Origin: HXMU1420-2 sp017643305
GTDB lineage: Bacteria > Pseudomonadota > Alphaproteobacteria > Rhodobacterales > Rhodobacteraceae
Direction: 5' to 3'
DNA length: 64,000 nucleotides
Assembly: GCA_965217135.1 (NCBI GenBank)
Contig: OZ244249.1
Coordinates: 4,092,001 to 4,156,000 of the forward strand
Shown here: positions 52,230 to 61,298 of the stretch, in pieces
Position numbering within the stretch: position 1 is the stretch's first letter
Layout: each line of letters opens with the position of its first letter
Program-made: the position numbers and the translations under genes
The notes under the pieces: generated by a model
Databases searched by the model: none
Told to the model about the DNA's origin: nothing
The model's input: the letters and a program-made list of their open reading frames with translations, nothing else

Positions 52230-52566
52230 TTTATCCTCCCATTTCTGCGCCACGCTGGTGGCCATGTGTCTTCTGTTGGGGGCCTTCAAAACATGCGTCT
52301 CCAGCGTGCCGATCGGATTGGCTTTACCAATGCCGATTTGGGCCGTCAGACTGATGTACGAATGGCTACTCCCCCAGCTGTTACCGTACCGGGCTAGGGA
52401 CCATTGGCAAGCAGATTTCGCCCAAAAGACGCTGACATCGCGTTGGAAAGCCGTTGCGGTTGTGGCTAGATGCAGCCCCTGAACACAAAGCATCCATTGC
52501 GCTGGGCGTTGGCCTGTGCATCAAATGCGGCCCAAGGGAATACTGAGGGATTGAGGATACCGAACA
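52230..52566. promoter_or_regulatory. divergent promoter region, TAXI-TRAP and molybdoenzyme
   Basis: No gene is present; a minus-strand frame running through it lacks a start or similarity. TGAGGATACCGAACA before the ATG at 52567 is the ribosome site of the plus-strand gene. No clear operator palindrome was seen and no regulator gene lies next to it. Confidence 0.4.
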
Positions 52567-54900
52567 ATGTCGGAGCAACAGGATCTGCCCCTGACCAGCA
52601 CGCATTGGGGGACATACCGCGCGCGTGTGAGCAATGGGCGGGTGCAGGAACTGCTGGCCTTTGAGCAGGATCCGGACCCGTCGCCAATTGGCAGTGGCAT
52701 CATCGACGTACAGGACGGCCCGACGCGCATCGACGCGCCTATGGTACGCCAAAGCTGGCTGGAACATGGACCCGGCGCGCGCACCGATCGGCGTGCGGTA
52801 GACCCTTTTGTGCAAGTCAGCTGGGAAAAAGCCAACGCGCTGGTCGCCGAAGAACTGAACCGTGTACGTCGCACATACGGTAATCAGGCGATTTACGGCG
52901 GGTCGTATGGCTGGGCCAGTGCCGGGCGGTTTCATCATGCGCAGAGCCAGATGCGCCGGTTCCTGAACTGCATCGGCGGCTTCACAGCGTCCCAGTTCAC
53001 CTATAGCTTCGCGGCGGCCGAGGCGATGATGCCCCATGTTCTGGGCAGCTTTCGGGCCTATCTGGACAGTTGCACCAGTTGGGATTCCATCCGCGACAAC
53101 ACGCGCCTGTTTGTGTGTTTTGGCGGCGTACCTTTAAAAAATGGCCAGATTTCGCAGGGCGGCACCGGAAAGCATTACCAGCGCCAAAGCCTGAAGGATG
53201 CGGGCGCGGCGGGCATCGATTTCGTCAATATTGGCCCGCTAAAATCCGATCTGCTGGATGATATCGGCGGCACATGGCTGGCGGCACGGCCCAACACCGA
53301 CGCGGCCATTTTGCTAGGTCTGGCCCATACGCTGCATGTGGAAGGATTGGCCGACCTCGATTTCCTCAAGCGCTACACGGTCGGGTATGAAAGGATGCTG
53401 CCTTACCTGACTGGCGCCGAAGACGGGGCCCCCAAAGACGCAGACTGGGCGGCAGAAATCAGCGGCTTGTCCGCCGATACGCTGCGCGATCTGGCCCGCC
53501 GGATGGCCCGCGAACGTACAATGATTTCGGTTAGCTGGTCTCTGACCCGGCAAGATCACGGCGAACAACCGTTCTGGGCCGCGATCCTTGTGGCCTCCAT
53601 GCTTGGGCAGATCGGCCTGCCAGGTGGTGGCTTTGGCTTTGGCTATAGCGCGATGAACTATATCGGTGGGCGGTTCAACTCCTTGCCAGGCGCGGCCTTT
53701 CCACAGAAAACCAACCCAGTGGAAAGTTTCATCCCGGTGGCCCGCATTAGTGATCTGTTGCTGCATCCCGGTGACCGGTTCGATTTCGACGGGGTGGAGT
53801 ATGAATACCCCGATATTCGGCTGGTCTATTGGGCGGGCGGGAACCCGTTTCACCATCATCAGGATCTGAACCGGATGCGGCGGGCGTGGCAGAAGCCAGA
53901 CACGATCATCGTGAATGAATGGTGCTGGAACGCGCTGGCCAAGCACGCCGATATCGTACTGCCCTGCACCACCCCACTGGAGCGGCAGGACATCGCGCTG
54001 ACCCCGCGCGACCCGTATGTGGTGGCTATGTCCAAGCTGACAGAGCCCTATGGGCAGGCGCGGGATGACTTCGAAATTTTTCGTGGGATAGCCGAGGCGA
54101 TGGGGATTGGCCCGGAGTTTGACCAGGGGCTGGACCAGGCGGGATGGCAGAGGCGGTTGTATGACGAAACTCGCGAAAACTCCCGCGCCATCGGGATCGA
54201 CATTCCAGACTATGACAGCTTCCTGCAGCAGGGCTGGTTCAAGGTGGATGACCCGGCCGAACCAATCATCATGCTCAGTGCGTTTCGGGAGGATCCGGAG
54301 GCCAACCCGCTAGCGACCCCCAGCGGAAAAATGGAACTGTTTTCCGAGACCGTGCACGGGTTTGGGTATGATGATTGCCCAGGGCATCCTGTTTGGATCG
54401 AACCCTATGAATGGCTGGGCAACATAGACCCACGCTGGCCGCTGCATCTGATTTCCAACCAGCCCAAGGAAAAGCTGCATTCGCAGCTGGATCACGGCAG
54501 CGTCTGCAAATCCGCCAAGATCAAAGGCCGCGAACCGGTGGTGATGCATCCCGATGATGCGTTGGCACGCGGGTTGCAAGCCGGTGACGTGGTGCGTGTG
54601 TTCAATGACCGTGGAGCCTGTCTGGGCGGTGTGGCTGTTGATGCCAGCATCCGGCCCGGCGTAGTACAGATGAGCACTGGTGCATGGTTCGACCCGGCCG
54701 ATCCCACCGCCGCGGAAAGCCTGTGCAAACATGGTAACCCAAATGTCCTGACCCGGGACAAGGGCACCTCGCGGTTGGCGCAGGGCCCAACTGCGCATAC
54801 CTGTATGGTGCAGATCGAACAGTTCGACAAAGAATTACCGCCTGTCACCGCCCACGAACCACCCAAAATTCTACGCCCGGTACCGGGCGGGCAAGACTAG
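52567..54900 (+). CDS. BisC/TorA-family molybdopterin oxidoreductase, cytoplasmic
   Basis: 777 residues. It opens with THWGTYRARVSNGRVQELLA and has no Fe-S Cys cluster, as in the DMSO/TMAO/biotin-sulfoxide reductase branch. GGSYGWASAGRFHHAQSQM holds the Ser that binds molybdenum; later ALVWWGGNPFH-type motif appears as LVYWAGGNPFHHHQDLNRM, and the C-terminal cap has LISNQPKEKLHSQLDHG and NDRGACLGG. There is no Tat signal, so like BisC it should work in the cytoplasm, reducing an S- or N-oxide with bis-MGD. No TorD-type chaperone gene is nearby. It ends tail to tail with radC with a 3-bp overlap. Confidence 0.9.
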   Translation: MSEQQDLPLTSTHWGTYRARVSNGRVQELLAFEQDPDPSPIGSGIIDVQDGPTRIDAPMVRQSWLEHGPGARTDRRAVDPFVQVSWEKANALVAEELNRVRRTYGNQAIYGGSYGWASAGRFHHAQSQMRRFLNCIGGFTASQFTYSFAAAEAMMPHVLGSFRAYLDSCTSWDSIRDNTRLFVCFGGVPLKNGQISQGGTGKHYQRQSLKDAGAAGIDFVNIGPLKSDLLDDIGGTWLAARPNTDAAILLGLAHTLHVEGLADLDFLKRYTVGYERMLPYLTGAEDGAPKDADWAAEISGLSADTLRDLARRMARERTMISVSWSLTRQDHGEQPFWAAILVASMLGQIGLPGGGFGFGYSAMNYIGGRFNSLPGAAFPQKTNPVESFIPVARISDLLLHPGDRFDFDGVEYEYPDIRLVYWAGGNPFHHHQDLNRMRRAWQKPDTIIVNEWCWNALAKHADIVLPCTTPLERQDIALTPRDPYVVAMSKLTEPYGQARDDFEIFRGIAEAMGIGPEFDQGLDQAGWQRRLYDETRENSRAIGIDIPDYDSFLQQGWFKVDDPAEPIIMLSAFREDPEANPLATPSGKMELFSETVHGFGYDDCPGHPVWIEPYEWLGNIDPRWPLHLISNQPKEKLHSQLDHGSVCKSAKIKGREPVVMHPDDALARGLQAGDVVRVFNDRGACLGGVAVDASIRPGVVQMSTGAWFDPADPTAAESLCKHGNPNVLTRDKGTSRLAQGPTAHTCMVQIEQFDKELPPVTAHEPPKILRPVPGGQD

Positions 54901-55673
54901 AGAAGTCCTTCCGCCCTGAAGCTCAGCTCCCGTGACAGGCCCACGATCAGGTGGTCGTGCAAGGTCAGATTAAGAGCTGCACAGGCAGTTTCGATTTTGG
55001 CGGTCATTTCGATATCTGCCCGAGACGGACTGGGGTCACCAGACGGGTGATTGTGCACGAGGATCAGCGCCGAGGCGTTGAGTTCCAAGGCACGTTTCAA
55101 AATCTCCCGGGGATAGACGGGCACATGGTCCACAGTACCCTTGGCCTGCGCCTCATCAGCGATCAGCACATTCTTGCGGTCGAGGAAAAGAACGCGAAAA
55201 TGCTCGGTCTCGCTATGCGCCATAGCGGTGCGGCAATAATCCAGCAGAGCATCCCAGCTGGACACCACATGGCGTTTCAGAACACGGGACTGGGCGAGCC
55301 GATGCGCAGCGGCTTCGACAATTTTCAGATCGGTGATCACCGCCGGACCGACCCCGTCAACATCAGCCAGCCGGGCGGCAGAGGCAGACAGGACACGATT
55401 GAAATCTCCGAACCGGTCCAAAAGAGCACGCGCCAGAGGCTTCACATCCCGGCGGGGGATCGACCGGAATAGAACCAGCTCCAGAAGTTCGTAATCCGGC
55501 ACCGCCGAGGCACCACGTGCCATGAACCTGTCCCGCAGGCGCTGACGGTGATCGGCGATGTAGGAGGGTGGCTTGCCCTTAAGCACAGGTGTGGCAGGGG
55601 CCTCGTCCGGGGCAAAGAGGCTCGGCGCTTCCTGAAAGGCATCGGCTGTCATCCATGCAGGATGGGCCATCAT
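54897..55673 (-). CDS. radC: RadC family JAB-domain protein
   Basis: 258 residues. N-terminal HhH-like part (ELLELVLFRSIPRRDVKPLA, DVDGVGPAVITDLKIVEAA), then the JAB/MPN core with VHNHPSGDPSPSRADIEMT, the HxHP(x)nD metal motif. Despite the name, its role in repair is unproven. It lies just past the dnaKJ terminator on the same strand. It overlaps the end of the molybdoenzyme gene on the other strand. Confidence 0.95.
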   Translation of the reverse strand: MMAHPAWMTADAFQEAPSLFAPDEAPATPVLKGKPPSYIADHRQRLRDRFMARGASAVPDYELLELVLFRSIPRRDVKPLARALLDRFGDFNRVLSASAARLADVDGVGPAVITDLKIVEAAAHRLAQSRVLKRHVVSSWDALLDYCRTAMAHSETEHFRVLFLDRKNVLIADEAQAKGTVDHVPVYPREILKRALELNASALILVHNHPSGDPSPSRADIEMTAKIETACAALNLTLHDHLIVGLSRELSFRAEGLL

Positions 55674-55718
55674 GGTGAAGGAAAGGTTAACTCGTCAATC
55701 AGGCGGATACAGAGTTTT

Positions 55719-55761
55719 CGAAAAAAATTCAGGTCCGTTTTCTGTCAAAGAAAACGGACCT
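55719..55761 (-). terminator. intrinsic terminator of dnaK-dnaJ
   Basis: AGGTCCGTTTTCT-GTCAA-AGAAAACGGACCT (55731-55761) is a perfect 13-pair hairpin, followed on the minus strand by TGAATTTTTTTCG. It stands 46 bp after the dnaJ stop. Confidence 0.9.
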
Positions 55762-55806
55762 TTATCACTGGCAGTATGTTTTGTGGATGGCGGCGCCGCT
55801 GTCGCC

Positions 55807-56955
55807 TTACCCCTTGATGCCGTCCCAGAAGGATTTTACCGAAGAAAAGAACGACTTGGTCTCAGGGTTATTGTTTTCCCCGAGCTCCTCGAATTCCTGC
55901 AGCAATTCTTTCTGCCGGGCGGTCAGGTTCACAGGCGTTTCAACGGCCAGTTCGATGAACATGTCACCGACCCCACCGCCGCGCAGCGCTGGCATGCCCT
56001 TGCCCCGCAACCGCATCTGGCGGCCCGATTGGCTGCCTGCCGGGATCTGGATGCGCCCACGTCCACCATCGATTATCGGAACTTCAACGGAGCCACCCAA
56101 GGCCGCCTTGGCCATGCTGACCGGTACGCGGCAGTAGATGTTAACGTTATCGCGCTCAAAGATCTCATGATCGCGGACTTCCACGAAAATATAGAGATCA
56201 CCCGGAGGGCCGCCCCGCATACCCGCTTCGCCTTCGCCAGCAAGGCGAATGCGCGTACCAGTTTCCACACCGGCCGGAATGTTCACGTTCAGAGCGCGAT
56301 CACGTTCCACACGCCCCTGACCGCCACATTTCTTGCAGGGATTATCGATGATCTGGCCCAGCCCCGAACAGGTGGGACAGGTGCGTTCAACCGTAAAGAA
56401 TCCCTGCTGCGCGCGGACCTTGCCCATACCTGAACATGTTGGACAGGTGGTGGGTTCTGCGCCGCCTTCCGCCCCCGTGCCGTTGCATTCGCCGCAAGCG
56501 ACGGTTGTGGGAACCTTAATGCTTTTCTGGACGCCCGAAAACGCCTCTTCCAGCGAAACACGCAGGTTATAGCGTAGGTCCGACCCCCGCGCTGCGCGCC
56601 TGCCGCCACCGCGTCCGCCACCCATGAAATCGCCAAACAGGTCGTCGAACACATCGGAAAACGCGCTGGAGAAGTCCGCATTGCCACCGCCAAAGCCGGG
56701 CCCACGGCCACCGCCGCCGCCCATGCCACCTTCGAACGCCGCATGCCCGAACCGGTCATACGCGGCCTTTTTCTCAGCGTCTTTCAGGACCTCATATGCT
56801 TCGTTGGCTTCCTTGAACTGCGCTTCCGCGTCCGGGTTATCGGCATTGCGGTCAGGGTGCAGTTCCTTCGCCTTCTTGCGATAGGCCTTCTTGATCTCAT
56901 CCCCAGCGGCGGATTTGGAGACGCCGAGGACGTCGTAATAGTCACGTTTCGACAT
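55807..56955 (-). CDS. dnaJ: chaperone DnaJ
   Basis: 382 residues, standard length. J domain (1-70; HPDRNADN with the HPD motif), Gly/Phe-rich linker (GGMGGGGGRGPGFGGGN), four zinc-finger repeats CGECNGTG, CPTCSGMG, CPTCSGLG and CKKCGGQG, and the C-terminal substrate-binding domain. It stimulates DnaK ATPase and delivers unfolded proteins. It follows dnaK by 76 bp with a stem-loop between them. Confidence 0.98.
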   Translation of the reverse strand: MSKRDYYDVLGVSKSAAGDEIKKAYRKKAKELHPDRNADNPDAEAQFKEANEAYEVLKDAEKKAAYDRFGHAAFEGGMGGGGGRGPGFGGGNADFSSAFSDVFDDLFGDFMGGGRGGGRRAARGSDLRYNLRVSLEEAFSGVQKSIKVPTTVACGECNGTGAEGGAEPTTCPTCSGMGKVRAQQGFFTVERTCPTCSGLGQIIDNPCKKCGGQGRVERDRALNVNIPAGVETGTRIRLAGEGEAGMRGGPPGDLYIFVEVRDHEIFERDNVNIYCRVPVSMAKAALGGSVEVPIIDGGRGRIQIPAGSQSGRQMRLRGKGMPALRGGGVGDMFIELAVETPVNLTARQKELLQEFEELGENNNPETKSFFSSVKSFWDGIKG

Positions 56956-56983
56956 GAAAATTACTCCTCTGCCAGAAAGAAGT

Positions 56984-57010
56984 TGGCCGGCCCGGAACTC
57001 GGACCGGCCA
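56984..57010 (-). promoter_or_regulatory. stem-loop between dnaK and dnaJ
   Basis: TGGCCGG.CCG pairs with CGG.CCGGCCA around a short loop, one mismatch; weak T tract after it. It could act as a partial terminator or stabilise the dnaK message, giving less DnaJ than DnaK. Confidence 0.5.
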
Positions 57011-57031
57011 TCTCATATTCCGGGTTATGCC

Positions 57032-58948
57032 TCAGGCCCGCTTATCGTCATCGAGATCTTCGAACTCGGCATCCACGATGTCGTCATCTGCGCCACCCAT
57101 ATCGGCAGGCTCCGGCTCCCCGTCGCCTTCTTCTTGGCTGGCTTTGTAGATCGCTTCTCCCAGCTTCATAGCCGCTTCGGTCACGTTCTGGATGCCCGAC
57201 TTGATCTTGTCGGCAGATGCATCGTCTTTCTCCAGATCATCCTTGAGCGCGGCAATCGCCAGTTCGATGGCCTCGATGGTGGTCGGGTCAACCTTGTCGG
57301 AATGCTCTTCCATCGACTTTTCGGTCGAGTGAATAAGGCTTTCCGCCTGGTTTTTCGCCTCGACCAACTCACGACGTTCGCGATCTGCTTCGGCGTTTTC
57401 CTCGGCGTCCTTGACCATTTGTTCGATGTCATCGTCGGACAAACCACCCGAAGCCTGGATCGTGATCTTCTGTTCCTTGCCGGTGCCTTTGTCCATGGCG
57501 CCAACCGACACGATGCCGTTGGCATCAATGTCAAAGGTCACTTCGATCTGCGGCATGCCGCGCGGTGCGGGCGGGATATTTTCCAGGTTGAACTGGCCCA
57601 GCATCTTGTTGTCCGCGGCCATTTCACGTTCACCCTGGAAAACCCGGATCGTCACGGCGTTCTGGTTGTCTTCGGCGGTCGAGAAGATCTGGCTCTTCTT
57701 CGTCGGGATCGTGGTGTTGCGGTCGATCAGGCGGGTGAACACACCGCCCAGGGTTTCGATGCCCAGGGACAGCGGGGTCACGTCCAGCAGGACCACATCC
57801 TTGACGTCGCCTTGCAGAACGCCGGCCTGGATCGCAGCGCCCATGGCCACAACCTCATCAGGGTTCACACCCTTGTGGGGTTCCTTGCCAAAGAACTTGG
57901 TCACCTCTTCGATCACCTTCGGCATGCGGGTCATACCGCCTACCAGAACCACTTCGTCCACGTCCGACGCGGACAGGCCCGCATCTTTCAGCGCGGCGGC
58001 GCAGGGCTTCATCGATGCTTTAATCAGGTCACCTACCAGGCTTTCCAGCTTGGCGCGGGTCAGCTTCATCACCATGTGCAGCGGCTGACCACCGTTCGGG
58101 TCCATTGAGATGAACGGCTGGTTGATCTCGGTCTGGGACGAGCTGGACAGTTCGATCTTGGCCTTTTCCGCAGCTTCTTTCAGGCGCTGCAGGGCCATCT
58201 TGTCCTTGGTCAGATCGACGCCGTTTTCCTTTTTGAATTCATCCGCCAGGTAGTTGACGATGCGCATGTCAAAGTCTTCACCACCCAGGAACGTGTCACC
58301 GTTGGTGGATTTAACTTCAAACAGGCCGTCGTCGATTTCCAGGATTGTCACGTCGAAGGTACCGCCGCCAAGGTCATAGACCGCGATGGTTTGGGTTTCT
58401 TCCTTATCCAAGCCATAGGCCAACGCAGCCGCGGTCGGTTCGTTGATGATCCGCAGAACTTCAAGCCCGGCAATCTTGCCCGCATCCTTGGTTGCCTGAC
58501 GCTGTGCGTCATTGAAATAGGCTGGAACGGTAATCACGGCCTGGGACACTTCTTCGCCCAGGTAGCTTTCAGCAGTTTCCTTCATTTTGCCCAAGATGAA
58601 CGCGGAGATTTGCGAGGGGCTGTATTTTTCGTCGCGCGATTCGACCCATGCGTCGCCATTGCCGCCGTCGATCACGTTGTAGGGCAGGTTCTTCTTGTCC
58701 TTGGACAGATGCGCGTCGTCAAACCGACGACCGATCAGGCGCTTGACGCCAAAAATCGTGTTGGACGGGTTGGTCACGGCCTGACGTTTAGCCGGCTGAC
58801 CCACCAGGCGCTCATCGTCGGTAAAGGCGACGATGGATGGGGTCGTGCGGGCCCCTTCGGAGTTTTCAATAACCTTCGGCTGGCTGCCGTCCATAATCGC
58901 GACGCAGCTGTTAGTGGTGCCGAGGTCGATACCGATAACTTTGCTCAT
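57032..58948 (-). CDS. dnaK: chaperone DnaK (Hsp70)
   Basis: 638 residues. MSKVIGIDLGTTNSCVAIMD with the phosphate-1 motif, VPAYFNDAQRQATKDAGKIA, IAVYDLGGGTFDVTILEID, LVGGMTRMPKV, then the substrate domain and a C-terminal lid ending in an acidic DDDIVDAEFEDLDDD tail. The start follows AAGTGAAAGGGATCGAAAAC; an in-frame ATG six codons upstream is not needed. ATP-driven folding chaperone of the cytoplasm, partner of DnaJ and GrpE. Confidence 0.99.
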   Translation of the reverse strand: MSKVIGIDLGTTNSCVAIMDGSQPKVIENSEGARTTPSIVAFTDDERLVGQPAKRQAVTNPSNTIFGVKRLIGRRFDDAHLSKDKKNLPYNVIDGGNGDAWVESRDEKYSPSQISAFILGKMKETAESYLGEEVSQAVITVPAYFNDAQRQATKDAGKIAGLEVLRIINEPTAAALAYGLDKEETQTIAVYDLGGGTFDVTILEIDDGLFEVKSTNGDTFLGGEDFDMRIVNYLADEFKKENGVDLTKDKMALQRLKEAAEKAKIELSSSSQTEINQPFISMDPNGGQPLHMVMKLTRAKLESLVGDLIKASMKPCAAALKDAGLSASDVDEVVLVGGMTRMPKVIEEVTKFFGKEPHKGVNPDEVVAMGAAIQAGVLQGDVKDVVLLDVTPLSLGIETLGGVFTRLIDRNTTIPTKKSQIFSTAEDNQNAVTIRVFQGEREMAADNKMLGQFNLENIPPAPRGMPQIEVTFDIDANGIVSVGAMDKGTGKEQKITIQASGGLSDDDIEQMVKDAEENAEADRERRELVEAKNQAESLIHSTEKSMEEHSDKVDPTTIEAIELAIAALKDDLEKDDASADKIKSGIQNVTEAAMKLGEAIYKASQEEGDGEPEPADMGGADDDIVDAEFEDLDDDKRA

Positions 58949-59023
58949 GTTTTCGATCCCTTTCACTTCAAGGCGATGCCACGAGGCAGAAACCCGTTAT
59001 GGCATTCCGGCCCCGATCACTTT

Positions 59024-59049
59024 GCACAAAGCGAACCTTCGCTCTGCGC
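59024..59049 (-). promoter_or_regulatory. inverted repeat in the dnaK leader
   Basis: GCACAAAGCGAA-CC-TTCGCTCTGCGC: six inner pairs are perfect and four of the six outer ones pair. It lies right after the proposed transcription start. It differs from CIRCE (TTAGCACTC-N9-GAGTGCTAA), so HrcA control is not indicated. Confidence 0.45.
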
Positions 59050-59059
59050 GTCCCGGTGT

Positions 59060-59088
59060 ATATAAGAACGGTCAAATGGGGCTGCAAG
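59060..59088 (-). promoter_or_regulatory. dnaK promoter candidate
   Basis: On the minus strand CTTGCA (59083-59088), a 17-bp gap, then TTATAT (59060-59065). CTTG with a TATnT-like -10 is compatible with both housekeeping and alphaproteobacterial sigma-32 promoters. Confidence 0.55.
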
Positions 59089-59155
59089 CGGTCTGACGTG
59101 GAGGATTCGGCGAAAATTTCGGTTTTTGCCCAGTTATTGCGTCAGGGTATCCAAG

Positions 59156-59758
59156 ATGACGCACCTAACGGTACGAAGCGTGAAAATCTGGCCCGGCTTT
59201 CTAGACCGGGCGGCACAGGAAGCCATGCGCGATGCGGTGGCGGATGTTGTGACTCAAGCCCCCTATTTCCAGCCCGTGACCCCGCGCGGCAAACCGATGA
59301 GCGTGCGGATGTCTGCCGCTGGCGCGTTTGGCTGGATCACCGATGCGCGGGGGTACCGATATGAGCCCACACATCCAAACGGGCAGCCTTGGCCCGCGAT
59401 CCCACCTGAAATTCTGGATGTGTGGCGGGCTGTTTCAGACTGTGATCGCGCCCCGGAATGCTGCCTGATAAATTCTTATGCGGACGTGGCACGTATGGGT
59501 TTGCATCAGGACAAGGATGAAGCGGATTTCTCCTGCCCTGTGGTATCGATTTCCCTGGGGGATGATGGCCTTTTCCGGATCGGGAACACCACGCGAGGCG
59601 GCAAAACCGAAAGCATCTGGCTGTCGTCTGGCGATGTTGCCGTTATGGGCGGCGATGCGCGACTTGTTTATCACGGAATCGACCGGATCCGCCCGGGTAG
59701 CAGCACGTTGTTGCCAGAAGGTGGGCGGATCAATCTGACTTTGCGGGTGGTGACCTGA
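59156..59758 (+). CDS. alkB: AlkB-family Fe(II)/2-oxoglutarate DNA repair dioxygenase
   Basis: 200 residues from the ATG at 59156. MGLHQDKDE supplies the His-x-Asp iron ligands, LVYHGIDRIRPG the distal His, and GGRINLTLRVV the RxNxTxR motif that binds 2-oxoglutarate and substrate. CLINSYADVARMGLHQDK is typical of E. coli-type AlkB. It removes alkyl groups from 1-methyladenine and 3-methylcytosine. It is divergent from dnaK and convergent with the SH3 gene, 5 bp apart. Confidence 0.94.
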   Translation: MTHLTVRSVKIWPGFLDRAAQEAMRDAVADVVTQAPYFQPVTPRGKPMSVRMSAAGAFGWITDARGYRYEPTHPNGQPWPAIPPEILDVWRAVSDCDRAPECCLINSYADVARMGLHQDKDEADFSCPVVSISLGDDGLFRIGNTTRGGKTESIWLSSGDVAVMGGDARLVYHGIDRIRPGSSTLLPEGGRINLTLRVVT

Positions 59759-59763
59759 AAACG

Positions 59764-60360
59764 TTATTCGGGCTGGATGGAACAGCAGCCTGATTGCAGG
59801 TTTAGTCCCTGTCCGACCAGAACCACATCGGCGCTGATAGAATAGAGACGGTCTGACATGCCATCGCTGCATTCGGCCACCGAAGCCACCATCAGGCCCT
59901 GCCCGAATCCCAGGATGTATTTGTCGCTACGCCCAGCGCCGCGTTTTGCCAGCCCTGCGCGAAAACCCTGCGGGTCCTCTCCCATTCGCGAAAACGTGGC
60001 AGTGGCGCCCTGGATCACGTCGAGAGACCAGAACGGGTCTGTCCCAAAGCAATTCAGCGTGCGGCCTACTGCGTAATCCCTACCTTCATCACGGGCCATG
60101 AACCGTGCCGCAACCCATCCGGATTGTTCCTGCGTGTTGACGCGCAGCCACTTGCCGCTGGCGTCGCTGCCCGTAACCTCAATTTCAGTCTGGTAAGGCC
60201 CAAAGCTCCCGATGATATCAGACGAAGCGTCCGGCGCAGTGCGGATGTTCAACATATCGTTGCTCGCCACGCCGGTGACGGAGTAGAGACCCGGCCAACT
60301 ATCCTGCGCCGAAGCCGCCACCGGCAAGAGCAGTGCCAGGGCCAGCAGAACATGTTTCAT
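59764..60360 (-). CDS. exported SH3-domain protein
   Basis: 198 residues. Signal peptide KHVLLALALLLPVAASAQ, then a bacterial SH3 domain (NDMLNIRTAPDASSDIIGSF, GKWLRVNTQEQSGWVAARFM) and a second domain of unknown type with GRTLNCFGTDPFWSLDVIQG and two further Cys (AECSDG, SGCCS). Probably a periplasmic or lipoprotein-like cell-wall-binding protein. It overlaps the ABC-2 permease gene by 4 bp, so the two are co-translated. Confidence 0.82.
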   Translation of the reverse strand: MKHVLLALALLLPVAASAQDSWPGLYSVTGVASNDMLNIRTAPDASSDIIGSFGPYQTEIEVTGSDASGKWLRVNTQEQSGWVAARFMARDEGRDYAVGRTLNCFGTDPFWSLDVIQGATATFSRMGEDPQGFRAGLAKRGAGRSDKYILGFGQGLMVASVAECSDGMSDRLYSISADVVLVGQGLNLQSGCCSIQPE

Positions 60361-61178
60361 CGGCGCGCGCCCCAGCTGAGCGACACATGCTTGCGCGTGT
60401 AGAATTCACCCATTAGCCCGATCATAAGCAGGGTAATCCCAACCCATAGCGCATATTCCCAAGAACTATTGCGTGGGAAGTAATTGACAAATGCATAACC
60501 GCGCGCCTGATCAATACAATGAAACAGCGGGTTCCAATCGAACATGGCCAGCATGTAGCCCGGAAGGGTGTTGGCCACAAACATCTTGCCCGACGCGATC
60601 ATGTTCGCGCGCTGGTAGATGGTCATGAAGATGCCCACAAAGGCAGGCGCCCAAGGTTTGATCGCTAGCAGGATCAACCCGACCCCGAGACCGGTAAAAA
60701 ACGCCAATAGAAACATCGCAAACGCGCCAACCGGGTCCTCGATCACCAGCGGCGTGAACGCGACGTGGTAGATGAACAGCACCATCAGCATGGAAATCAC
60801 TTGAACATACAGGGTGCTGAGGATGTTCCCTGCAATCGAAATGGCCGTGTTCATCGGCGCATGCTGCATCATCGCGCTGGACGGTCCGTCCGCACCAGCC
60901 ACTGCACCCACGGCTTTCAGATGTGTGAGGTACAGGAAAATGCCAGACATGATGTAGAGCAGAAAATCACCACGGACCGCAAAGGCACGCAGGCCGAGGA
61001 TGGAAAACATCACGTAAAACACGACCACCATCAAGGCGATCTGCAGCATGTTCATCAAGATGGCGAGCACGGCATTGTTGTGCGTTTTGCGCACGTTGCG
61101 CACCGCGGTGTGATAGATTAACTCCAGCGTACGAACCGTCGCGCCGAGCCCATTTTTTGGTGCCGTACTGTAAAACAT
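60357..61178 (-). CDS. ABC-2 type polysaccharide export permease
   Basis: 273 residues, six hydrophobic helices, with the ABC-2 family's N-terminal TLELIYHTAVRNVRKTHNNA and the late FDWNPLFHCIDQARGYAF, a motif common to capsule and O-antigen exporters (KpsM/Wzm type). It would export a polysaccharide together with an ATPase not seen in the window. Nearby kdsB, cysQ-like and glycosyltransferase genes fit a surface-polysaccharide locus. Confidence 0.88.
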   Translation of the reverse strand: MFYSTAPKNGLGATVRTLELIYHTAVRNVRKTHNNAVLAILMNMLQIALMVVVFYVMFSILGLRAFAVRGDFLLYIMSGIFLYLTHLKAVGAVAGADGPSSAMMQHAPMNTAISIAGNILSTLYVQVISMLMVLFIYHVAFTPLVIEDPVGAFAMFLLAFFTGLGVGLILLAIKPWAPAFVGIFMTIYQRANMIASGKMFVANTLPGYMLAMFDWNPLFHCIDQARGYAFVNYFPRNSSWEYALWVGITLLMIGLMGEFYTRKHVSLSWGARR

Positions 61179-61298
61179 TGACGCAACCGTCCGATCCTGC
61201 CCAACAATATGCTACGGAATTCTTGCTGTTCCGTTTCCGCTGAGCATAAGTAGGCCCGTCACATTTTTCAACAAATCACAAAAATCGGAGCCGACTAC

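Noticed and set aside
56954..58108. 384-codon plus-strand open frame over dnaK
   Set aside because: Antisense dnaK frames are a well-known artefact of its codon usage.
59024..59049. CIRCE element for HrcA
   Set aside because: The arms do not match TTAGCACTC/GAGTGCTAA and the spacer is two bases, not nine.
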